10,647 nucleotides of DNA from Lachnospiraceae bacterium (lineage in GTDB: Bacteria > Bacillota > Clostridia > Lachnospirales > Lachnospiraceae): positions 1-10,647 of the forward strand of contig CAAFNG010000407.1 in assembly GCA_900764225.1 (NCBI GenBank), read 5' to 3'. The notes under the pieces are model-generated. The model did no database searches. It was given only the letters and a program-made list of their open reading frames with translations, and was not told where the DNA came from. Below, piece after piece: positions 1 through 6,261 of the stretch (positions are counted from its first letter, which is position 1; every line of letters starts with the position of its first letter). Position numbers and translations under genes: made by a program.

Positions 1-2
1 AA

Positions 3-656
3 TATGTTTCCAGGAAACTGCTTATTACAGAAAAAAATCAGGGTAAATTCCGTGTTGTGGAAACAAAAAATCCTTTAAATTATACGGGAAAATATGAAAA
101 AGAAATTGTATTTCAGAAGAAAAAGGATTCCTTTAATGATGAAGTTACATTAAAAGCGGAGAATACTCCGGATACAGTGCCGCTGGGAAGGATCACGATC
201 CGGAAAAAGATCCGGGAAGAAGATATTACCTGGGCTCATGGAAATCCTACCTTTTTCTTTACAGCAGAAGGAAAAGATCTTTCAGGAGTTTCACACAGAT
301 ACGAGGATTATATAACTTTTGTACCGGATGGTTATGATGTGGATGGAAATGGATATGCCACATTGTCTGTCACTCTGGAGAATGTTCCTTTAGGACAGTA
401 TGATATATGGGAAAAGCCGGTGCTTCGTTATTATCTGAAAACTGCATGGGCAAATACAGATAATGTGCGGATAACCAAAGGAGTTTCACCGGCTTACGGA
501 ACAGACCCGAAGCAGGTTGTAAAAGGAACCGCAGCGCTTACTGTGGGAAAACGGAATGCATCACTTACCTTTGTAAATGAGAAAGCAAGATATGATAAGT
601 ATTCCCACAATGACTGTGTGAAAAATACACTTCCACTTCAGTTTTCCGAAAAATAA
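3..656 (+). CDS. Cna-B/SpaA-like surface protein, C-terminal part (5' end outside window)
   Basis: The reading frame is open from the left edge, so the gene begins upstream; the GTG at 57 lies inside a conserved strand and is not a credible start. The 217 visible residues hold the end of one Cna-B/SpaA-type beta-sandwich with an E-box-like VVETKNP (residues 18-24), then a complete second one (about 60-193). In the second, the ITIRKK strand (64-69), the Glu of DIWEKP (E137) and the Asn of TFVNEK (N192) sit where the Lys, Glu and Asn of a self-forming isopeptide bond are expected. This architecture is known from pilin and adhesin stalks of Gram-positive bacteria. The protein ends 25 residues after N192, with no LPXTG motif, hydrophobic segment or basic tail, so it cannot be sortase-anchored through this end. 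It may be secreted, or attached through another part. The family call is good; the function (adhesin, pilus-like or other) is inferred. Confidence 0.75.
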   Translation, partial: YVSRKLLITEKNQGKFRVVETKNPLNYTGKYEKEIVFQKKKDSFNDEVTLKAENTPDTVPLGRITIRKKIREEDITWAHGNPTFFFTAEGKDLSGVSHRYEDYITFVPDGYDVDGNGYATLSVTLENVPLGQYDIWEKPVLRYYLKTAWANTDNVRITKGVSPAYGTDPKQVVKGTAALTVGKRNASLTFVNEKARYDKYSHNDCVKNTLPLQFSEK

Positions 657-670
657 ATATCAAAGGTGTG

Positions 671-692
671 AGGGCAGGAGAGATTCTGCCCT
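671..692 (+). terminator. Hairpin, possible weak terminator after the surface-protein gene
   Basis: A perfect 7-bp inverted repeat, AGGGCAG / CTGCCCT, encloses an 8-base loop 14 bases after the stop codon. No U-run follows directly; the nearest T-run is at about 714-721, after a second small palindrome (ATTCCGGAAT, 703-712). The placement suits termination of the upstream gene, but the lack of an adjacent U-tract makes it weak. Confidence 0.45.
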
Positions 693-770
693 TCTGGCAT
701 AAAATTCCGGAATATTTTTTTGAAAAAGCTTTTACAATAGAACAGAGATGTTTGCAGTGGGAGTGAGCCT

Positions 771-1967
771 ATGAGCAAAAAGATCCGGAAAATTGTTCTG
801 GCCTGGATATTGATCCTGAATTTTATTCTGACACCGGCAGGAATAAACGCAGAAACCACACAGGATATCGGGGACATCACAGCGCAGAATCTTGTTGAAG
901 CACCGGCAGCAGTACTTATGGAAAAAGAAACAGGTACTGTGATATTTTCCAGAGACCCGGATACCAGAAGAAGTCCGGCCAGCATCACAAAGATCATGAC
1001 GCTGATCTTAATCTTTGATGCCATACAGAACGGAAAGCTTCATCTGGACGATACCATTACAACAAGCGCCTATGCGAAATCCATGGGAGGATCCCAGGTT
1101 TTTCTGGAAGAAGGAGAGACGCAGAAGGCGGAAACCATGATCAAATGTATTGTGATCGCTTCCGGAAATGATGCCAGTGTAGCTATGGCAGAGCATCTTG
1201 CGGGAACGGAGCAGGCTTTTGTGGAACAGATGAATAAGCGTGCAGCAGAACTTGGAATGAAAAATACACATTTCACAGACTGCTGTGGACTGACAGAATC
1301 CGGGGATCACTATACAACAGCTTATGATATTGCACTTATGAGCAGGGAGCTGATCAGCAAATATCCGGAAATTCTTACATATTCGTCCGTCTGGATGGAG
1401 GATATCACCCACGTGACTAGAAAAGGTTCTTCGAAGTTTACACTGACAAACACCAATAAACTGCTGCGAAGCTATGAAGGCTGTGTGGGATTAAAGACCG
1501 GAAGCACAAGCCTTGCGAAATACTGTCTCAGTGCAGTGGCGCAGAGAAACGGGATCACGCTGATCGCTTCTGTAATGGCCGCGCCGGATCCGAAAACAAG
1601 ATTCCGGGATGCAGCAGCACTTTTAAACTATGGTTTTTCAAAATGTACCTTATATCTGGATGAAGCGATGGGGCCATTGAAACCAATGAAGCTTAAAAAA
1701 GGACTTAAGGAAGAAGCAGCACTTATGTATGCGGGAAAATTCCGTTACCTCAGTACAGACGGTACCAAACCGGATCATATCGAGAAGAAAAAGATTCTTC
1801 CGGCCAGTCAGAACGCACCGGTAAAGAAAGGACAGAAAGCCGGTGTCCAGGAATATTACCAGAATGGAAAAAAGATCGGTACACTGGACATTCTTTATGC
1901 GGAAACAGTGGAGCGGGCAGGATATACAGACTGGCTCGGGCGTGTGGCGCAGACATTTCTTCTGTAA
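771..1967 (+). CDS. Serine-type D-Ala-D-Ala carboxypeptidase (S11, DacF/PBP5-like)
   Basis: A penicillin-binding protein of low molecular mass that removes the terminal D-Ala from peptidoglycan pentapeptides outside the membrane. An N-terminal signal peptide (about 1-27, cleavage near GINA-E) leads into the catalytic domain. All three active-site motifs are present: SxxK as SITK (71-74, nucleophile S71), SxN as SGN (131-133) and KTG (242-244). A PBP5-type C-terminal beta domain follows (about 295-385), and the last residues, around YTDWLG, could form the amphipathic helix that anchors this family to the membrane. The 398-residue length is normal. The ATG has GGGAG seven bases upstream. It lies 114 bases after the surface-protein gene and before a new promoter, so it may be a single-gene unit. 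No convincing promoter was found just upstream. A second S11 enzyme lies at 6262-7470; the two are clearly paralogous but not a recent duplication. Confidence 0.93.
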   Translation: MSKKIRKIVLAWILILNFILTPAGINAETTQDIGDITAQNLVEAPAAVLMEKETGTVIFSRDPDTRRSPASITKIMTLILIFDAIQNGKLHLDDTITTSAYAKSMGGSQVFLEEGETQKAETMIKCIVIASGNDASVAMAEHLAGTEQAFVEQMNKRAAELGMKNTHFTDCCGLTESGDHYTTAYDIALMSRELISKYPEILTYSSVWMEDITHVTRKGSSKFTLTNTNKLLRSYEGCVGLKTGSTSLAKYCLSAVAQRNGITLIASVMAAPDPKTRFRDAAALLNYGFSKCTLYLDEAMGPLKPMKLKKGLKEEAALMYAGKFRYLSTDGTKPDHIEKKKILPASQNAPVKKGQKAGVQEYYQNGKKIGTLDILYAETVERAGYTDWLGRVAQTFLL

Positions 1968-1978
1968 AATATATATTT

Positions 1979-2008
1979 TTGACAAAAGGGATCACCACGA
2001 TGTATAAT
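1979..2008 (+). promoter_or_regulatory. Sigma-A-type promoter of the molybdopterin-binding/scpAB operon
   Basis: TTGACA (1979-1984) and TATAAT (2003-2008) are both exact consensus hexamers with an 18-base spacer. It starts 12 bases after the carboxypeptidase stop codon and lies about 75 bases before the next start codon. Transcription should begin near 2014-2016. Confidence 0.85.
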
Positions 2009-2020
2009 ACAACGGAGTGA

Positions 2021-2053
2021 ACACAGGAATATCAGAAAGAAAAAATCCTGTGT
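2021..2053 (+). repeat. Inverted repeat in the 5' leader
   Basis: ACACAGGA (2021-2028) and TCCTGTGT (2046-2053) are perfect 8-bp inverted repeats with a 17-base, A-rich spacer, just after the expected transcription start. It could form a leader hairpin or be a dimeric repressor site; it has no U-run directly after it and so is not a terminator. It does not resemble a molybdenum-cofactor riboswitch, which is much larger. Confidence 0.5.
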
Positions 2054-2083
2054 AAATAACGGAAGCAGAGAAGGGATTTTTTG

Positions 2084-3118
2084 ATGAAAGAGATCAGAAC
2101 AGAGGATGCAGTGGGGCATATTCTGTGTCATGATATTACACAGATCATAAAAGACGAAAAAAAAGGCGTTCTTTTCAAAAAAGGGCATGTGGTCAGGGAG
2201 GAAGATATCCCGCTTCTGCTCTCGGTAGGAAAAGAGCACCTTTTTGTGTGGGAAAAGAAAGAAGGAATTCTTCACGAGAATGAAGCTGCACAGATTCTGT
2301 ATAAAATCTGTGCAGGAGACTCTGACAAGGTACATGGAACAGAGATCAAAGAAGGAAAGATTGAAGTTGTATCGAAAATTGATGGAATCCTTAAGATCCG
2401 AAGAGAAGCACTTGTGGCAGTTAATTCCCTGGGAGAAATGATGATCGCATCCAGACATGGGGATTTTTCAGTAAAAAAAGGAGATAAGATTGCCGGTACC
2501 AGGATCATTCCGCTGGTTATTGAAAAAGAAAAAATGGATGCAGCTGAAATGGCAGCAGGCGAAAAGCCGATTTTTGATATTCTTCCTTACCATCCGAAAA
2601 AAGTGGGAATCGTCACAACCGGAAGTGAGATAAAAAAAGGTCTGATACAGGATACTTTCACACCGGTACTGCGAGAGAAACTTGCTGAATATCCGACAGA
2701 GATCATCGGACAGGCAATGCCGGGAGATGATAAGGCAGAGATCACATCAGAGATTCTTGGCTTTGCAGAAGCAGGTGTACAGCTTATTATCTGTACAGGC
2801 GGAATGAGTGTGGATCCGGATGACCGGACACCCGGTGGCATCCGTGACACAGGGGCTTCCATCGTTACGTATGGTGCGCCGGTTCTTCCGGGAGCGATGC
2901 TTCTGGTGGCTTATCTTACGTATCAGGGCAGGAAGATTCCCGTATTGGGACTTCCGGGCTGCGTAATGTATGCAAAAAGAACTGTGTTTGACTTGATCCT
3001 TCCACGGATAATGGCAGATGACGAAATAAAAGCTGAGGAGATCGCAGGGCTTGGTGAAGGAGGACTTTGTCTGAACTGTCCGGAGTGCACCTTCCCCAAC
3101 TGCGGATTTGGAAAATAG
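2084..3118 (+). CDS. MoeA/MoCF-like molybdopterin-binding protein with Cys-rich tail
   Basis: 344 residues. The N-terminal part (about 1-150) begins with RTEDAVGHILCHDIT, typical of a MoeA-like family, and the MoCF (MogA/MoeA) molybdopterin-binding fold covers about 172-312. Visible motifs are VTTGSE (177-182), CTGGMSVDPDDRTP (237-250), PGAM (269-272) and GLPGCVM (289-295), where classical MoeA has GLPGNP. The protein is shorter than MoeA (about 400), so insertion of molybdenum into molybdopterin is not assured; sensing or binding of the cofactor is an alternative. The tail carries four cysteines, C329, C332, C335 and C340, in a C-x2-C-x2-C-x4-C pattern that could hold a metal. ATG at 2084 is preferred over TTG at 2081, because AAGGGA (2071-2076) is then seven bases away. 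It is first in its operon, with no other cofactor or molybdoenzyme genes in the window. Confidence 0.85.
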   Translation: MKEIRTEDAVGHILCHDITQIIKDEKKGVLFKKGHVVREEDIPLLLSVGKEHLFVWEKKEGILHENEAAQILYKICAGDSDKVHGTEIKEGKIEVVSKIDGILKIRREALVAVNSLGEMMIASRHGDFSVKKGDKIAGTRIIPLVIEKEKMDAAEMAAGEKPIFDILPYHPKKVGIVTTGSEIKKGLIQDTFTPVLREKLAEYPTEIIGQAMPGDDKAEITSEILGFAEAGVQLIICTGGMSVDPDDRTPGGIRDTGASIVTYGAPVLPGAMLLVAYLTYQGRKIPVLGLPGCVMYAKRTVFDLILPRIMADDEIKAEEIAGLGEGGLCLNCPECTFPNCGFGK

Positions 3119-3119
3119 A

Positions 3120-3956
3120 ATGGATAACAAATTCAGAATCAGGCAATACGAAATTCATACCCCCAAAATCTATAATCCGAAAGGCGTGCGTTTTGTGCTG
3201 ATCGCAGACCAGCATGGAATCTCTTACGGAGAAGATAACTGTCAGCTGCTGGATGCTGTCCGCAGTCTGAATCCGGATGCTGTACTGATCGCGGGAGACA
3301 TGGTTGTGCGTACCGATGCAGATACGCTTGTAACTGCCCGTAAGTTTCTGGACATTCTTGCACGGGAATTCCCGGTGTATTATGCGCTTGGAAATCATGA
3401 ATACAAGATGTGCATGGATGAAAAATTCCGGGAATCTTACCGAACATACGAGAAACACATAAAAGAATCCGGCGTACATGTACTGCGTAATGCCCATGAA
3501 TATGCGATTCTTGGCGGAGAGAGTTTTTGCTTTTTCGGACTGGAACTGCCGATTGAGTATTACCGCAAGCCGAAATCCCCGAAGCTGGATACAGGAACCA
3601 TGGATGTACTGATCGGAAATCCCGGAAAAAACGGAATGCAGGTTCTGATCGCCCACAATCCCAAATATGGAAAAACCTATTTTGACTGGGGCGCAGATAT
3701 GATAGTTTCCGGACATTATCACGGAGGCGTAGTGCGCTTAAGCGAACATCACGGGCTTTCATCCCCGCAGTATCTGGTACTGCCCCCTTTCTGCTGCGGC
3801 GATTTTCACAAAGGGAATCAGCACATGTTTGTCAGTGCCGGAATGGGTGAGCATACGATCCCGCTGCGGATCCATAATCCCAGAGAGCTTCTTGTGATCG
3901 ATGTGAAGCCATCTGAAAACGGAAAAATGAGGAAACAATATGGCGATATCTGTTAA
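3120..3956 (+). CDS. Calcineurin-like metallophosphoesterase
   Basis: A predicted two-metal phosphoesterase of 278 residues. The motifs appear in family order: ADQH (D30, H32), AGDM (D60), GNHE (N92, H93), IAHNP (H179) and SGHYHGG (H199, H201). Together these supply the metal ligands and catalytic His. It resembles the YkuE/YaeI branch, but there is no signal peptide or membrane segment, so it should act in the cytoplasm. Its substrate (nucleotide, lipid-linked phosphate or other) cannot be told from sequence. ATG at 3120 lies one base after the upstream stop codon and has only a weak GGAAA ahead of it, which suggests translational coupling; TTG at 3108 would overlap the upstream gene and is less likely. 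Its 3' end overlaps scpA by 17 bases. Confidence 0.88.
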   Translation: MDNKFRIRQYEIHTPKIYNPKGVRFVLIADQHGISYGEDNCQLLDAVRSLNPDAVLIAGDMVVRTDADTLVTARKFLDILAREFPVYYALGNHEYKMCMDEKFRESYRTYEKHIKESGVHVLRNAHEYAILGGESFCFFGLELPIEYYRKPKSPKLDTGTMDVLIGNPGKNGMQVLIAHNPKYGKTYFDWGADMIVSGHYHGGVVRLSEHHGLSSPQYLVLPPFCCGDFHKGNQHMFVSAGMGEHTIPLRIHNPRELLVIDVKPSENGKMRKQYGDIC

Positions 3957-4725
3957 GCTGAATGTATTCGAAGGACCACTGGATCTGCTCCTTCACCTGA
4001 TTGATAAGAACAAGATCGATATTTACGATATCCCAATTGTAAAGATCACAGATCAGTATATGGAATACCTGCATTCCATGGAAAAAGAAGATCTTGGTAT
4101 CATGAGTGAATTCCTTGTTATGGCTGCAACCCTTCTTGATATCAAGTGTAAGATGCTCCTTCCGAAAGAGATCAATGAAGAAGGTGAAGAAGAGGATCCG
4201 AGAGCAGAGCTTGTGCAGAAGCTTCTGGAATATAAAATGTATAAATATATGTCCTATGAGCTGCGTGACAGACTGGGAGATGCAGCAGGAGTTTATTACC
4301 GGAAACAGGAACTTCCGGATGAGGTAAAGCAGTACACGCCGCCTGCGGATCCGCAGGAACTCCTTCGGGGACTGACACTGGAAAAGATGAATGCGATCTA
4401 CCGTGCGCTGATCCGCCGCCAGGAGGATAAGGTGGATCCCATCCGAAGCAAATTCGGCCGGATCGAGAAAGAAGAAGTCAGTCTTTCCGATAAACTTCTG
4501 GAAATGAGAGAGTATGCGAAAGTACACAGGAAATTCAGTTTTCGTCATCTGATGGAAAACCAGCATTCCAGAATTCAACTGATCGTTACATTCTTGTCAA
4601 TTCTGGAGCTTATGAAAATGGGACATATCCATGCAGAACAGGCAGAGCCTTTTGACGATATCCATGTAGAGGTAGTCACTGATCCGGATACATGGAAGAA
4701 TCTGACTGAATTTGCAGATGAATAA
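3940..4725 (+). CDS. scpA: Segregation and condensation protein A (kleisin subunit)
   Basis: ScpA bridges the two Smc heads and binds a ScpB dimer to form the chromosome-condensing SMC-ScpAB complex. The N-terminus is highly characteristic: FEGPLDLLLHLI (10-21), then NKIDIYDIPI, and a helical stretch to MLLPKE that forms the Smc-neck-binding domain. A variable acidic linker (about 77-90, EEGEEED) and a C-terminal winged helix (about 180-250, ending near DDIHVEV) complete the kleisin layout. At 261 residues it matches the family (B. subtilis ScpA is about 250). The start has GAGGAA (3929-3934) five bases upstream, inside the end of the phosphoesterase gene. scpB follows after 20 bases, as in most Firmicutes. 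Confidence 0.97.
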   Translation: MAISVKLNVFEGPLDLLLHLIDKNKIDIYDIPIVKITDQYMEYLHSMEKEDLGIMSEFLVMAATLLDIKCKMLLPKEINEEGEEEDPRAELVQKLLEYKMYKYMSYELRDRLGDAAGVYYRKQELPDEVKQYTPPADPQELLRGLTLEKMNAIYRALIRRQEDKVDPIRSKFGRIEKEEVSLSDKLLEMREYAKVHRKFSFRHLMENQHSRIQLIVTFLSILELMKMGHIHAEQAEPFDDIHVEVVTDPDTWKNLTEFADE

Positions 4726-4734
4726 CCAGGGAAT

Positions 4735-4740
4735 GAGGAA
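4735..4740 (+). promoter_or_regulatory. Ribosome binding site that decides the TTG start of scpB
   Basis: GAGGAA lies five bases before TTG at 4746. No in-frame ATG occurs upstream, and the first in-frame ATG downstream (4794) would remove the conserved start of ScpB. The ATG at 4733 is out of frame. Confidence 0.75.
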
Positions 4741-4745
4741 AATAA

Positions 4746-5315
4746 TTGGAAATCAAACGAATTGAAGGAGAGATCGAAGCGATTCTCTTTGCAATGGGTG
4801 AGGCTGTTGAGCTTGGCCGTATCGCAAAAGCGATTCAGCAGGACAATACCACAACCGAAAATATTATTCGAAATATGATGATCAAGTATCAGGAAGAGGA
4901 TCGTGGAATCCATATCATAGAGCTTGAGAATTCTTTCCAGCTCTGCACAAAAAGAGAATACTATGATTCTCTCATAAGGATCGCAGCCCAGCCGAAGAAA
5001 CCGGCGCTTACGGATGTTATGCTTGAGACTTTATCCATCATTGCTTATAAGCAGCCGGTAACAAAGGCAGAAATCGAGAAAATCCGTGGAGTAAAATGTG
5101 ACCATGCCATCAATAAACTGATGGATTATGATCTGGTACGGGAGCTTGGACGTCTGGATGCACCAGGCCGGCCCATTCTTCTTGGAACCACCGAAGAATT
5201 TCTGCGCTGTTTCGGCGTACAGGGACTGGATGAGCTTCCGGAAATGGATCCTGTTCAGTTGGAAGACTTTAAGGCGGAAGCGGAAGAAGAGATCCAGCTG
5301 AAGCTGGACGTCTGA
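4746..5315 (+). CDS. scpB: Segregation and condensation protein B
   Basis: ScpB dimerises on the ScpA linker and is part of the SMC-ScpAB condensin. The N-terminal winged helix begins IEGEIEAILFAMGE (6-19), typical of the family. The second winged helix is very conserved: LETLSIIAYKQPVTKAEIE (93-111), IRGVKCDHAI (113-122), then GRLDAPGRPILLGTT (135-149) and EFLRCFG (151-157). The 189 residues agree with the normal 180-200. The start is a TTG, read as Met, supported by an upstream GAGGAA and by alignment of the N-terminus to family sequences. An acidic tail ends the protein. It lies in the same operon as scpA. Confidence 0.96.
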   Translation: MEIKRIEGEIEAILFAMGEAVELGRIAKAIQQDNTTTENIIRNMMIKYQEEDRGIHIIELENSFQLCTKREYYDSLIRIAAQPKKPALTDVMLETLSIIAYKQPVTKAEIEKIRGVKCDHAINKLMDYDLVRELGRLDAPGRPILLGTTEEFLRCFGVQGLDELPEMDPVQLEDFKAEAEEEIQLKLDV

Positions 5316-5358
5316 CAGAAAGAAGTCGCATAACGAAACAAAAGAGGAGGAAAAAACA

Positions 5359-6156
5359 ATGCCCACAACATATACGCATGATCTTTTTGGAAAGAGGGTT
5401 TACAGAAGACTTCCTGAAAAATTGCAGCATCTGATCCGGAGCAACGGAAATCTGTACCGGATCGGACAGCACGGGCCGGATATCCTGTTCTATTACTTTA
5501 TTTCAAAGAATCCGGTCACCCAGTATGGGGTGAGGATGCATGGGCAGAAAGCCAGAGCTTTTTTTGAAAAAGGAATGGAGCGTGTCCGCAGGGAAAAAGA
5601 TCCGGCTCTTATGGCATATATGCTGGGCTTTGGATGCCATTATATCCTGGACTCCACCTGCCATCCATATGTAAATCAGGTGGCTGAAGAAGGAAAGGTT
5701 TCCCACACACTTCTTGAAAAAGAATTTGACCGTATGCTGATGTACGAAACGGGCAAAAATCCTCTTCGTTTCTATCCGTCGCATGGCATCCGGGCAAAAT
5801 ATTCCGCGGCAAGAAAGATTCACGAAGTCCTGCCACAGATCCGGACCGGCAACATTTATCTTTCTCTCAAAATGATGAAGATCTTTACCTGTATTCTTGT
5901 ATGCGATGACGGAGGCCTGAAGAAACGCCTTTCCGAGCACGCACTTTCTCCGGCAGGAAAGAAACGGGCGGCCTTTATTACAGAATTTTTTATGAGTCCG
6001 GAACCGGAGGTAGACTGCAGGGAGGAGCTTCTTACACTGGATGACCGGATGGCAGAAGCCTTGAAAAAAGCTCCGGATATGCTGATCGAGCTGGCAGAAC
6101 TGGCAGTAAGACCGGGACATCTTTCCGACAGGTGGAATCTCACCTTTAATGGTTGA
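5359..6156 (+). CDS. Zinc-dependent phospholipase C family protein, no signal peptide
   Basis: 265 residues resembling the zinc-dependent phospholipase C/S1-P1 nuclease fold. Candidate metal ligands are spread through the first half as in that family: H7, GQHGPDILFYY (H38, D41), H61, GCHYILDSTCHPYVN (H94, D98, H102) and SHTLLEKEFD (H116, E120). Clostridial and Bacillus phospholipases C are secreted, and the N-terminal Trp of the mature form helps to bind zinc. Here the protein starts MPTTYTHDLFG with no signal peptide, so that ligand is missing and the protein should be cytosolic. Activity on phospholipids is therefore not established. The start has an excellent AGGAGG (5345-5350) eight bases upstream. 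It lies 43 bases after scpB and 105 before the carboxypeptidase, with no terminator on either side, so it probably belongs to the scpAB operon. Confidence 0.8.
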   Translation: MPTTYTHDLFGKRVYRRLPEKLQHLIRSNGNLYRIGQHGPDILFYYFISKNPVTQYGVRMHGQKARAFFEKGMERVRREKDPALMAYMLGFGCHYILDSTCHPYVNQVAEEGKVSHTLLEKEFDRMLMYETGKNPLRFYPSHGIRAKYSAARKIHEVLPQIRTGNIYLSLKMMKIFTCILVCDDGGLKKRLSEHALSPAGKKRAAFITEFFMSPEPEVDCREELLTLDDRMAEALKKAPDMLIELAELAVRPGHLSDRWNLTFNG

Positions 6157-6182
6157 TAAGACAGATAAATCAAAAGTTATAT
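6153..6182 (+). promoter_or_regulatory. Weak candidate promoter before the second carboxypeptidase
   Basis: TTGATA (6153-6158) and TTATAT (6177-6182) lie 18 bases apart, at the end of the upstream gene and in an AT-rich gap. Each hexamer has mismatches and AT-rich sequence gives such matches by chance, so an internal promoter is possible but unproven; read-through from upstream is the simpler view. Confidence 0.25.
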
Positions 6183-6215
6183 ATACCATATCTTTCCGCA
6201 TAAAATTAAAAATAT

Positions 6216-6246
6216 AACAGTTACTGCAAACAGTCATAAGAACAGT
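6216..6246 (+). repeat. Three spaced AACAGT direct repeats in the carboxypeptidase leader
   Basis: AACAGT occurs at 6216-6221, 6229-6234 and 6241-6246, at 13- and 12-base steps, directly before the GGAGGG ribosome site. The regular spacing, a little over one DNA turn, could suit a protein-binding array, but the unit is short and chance is possible. Confidence 0.35.
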
Positions 6247-6261
6247 GTGCGGAGGGATATT

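Noticed and set aside
710..738. Possible promoter for the first carboxypeptidase, with TACAAT at 733-738
   Set aside because: No acceptable -35 lies 16-18 bases upstream (GAATAT at 710-715), and the nearby TTGAAA (720-725) is only seven bases from the -10.
2009..2083. Molybdenum-cofactor riboswitch before the molybdopterin-binding gene
   Set aside because: The leader is about 70 bases with one simple inverted repeat; the known riboswitch is larger with several conserved stems that are not seen.
3832..4578. Minus-strand open frame of 248 codons opposite scpA
   Set aside because: scpA is unmistakable on the + strand; the reverse frame shows only hydrophobic low-information sequence.
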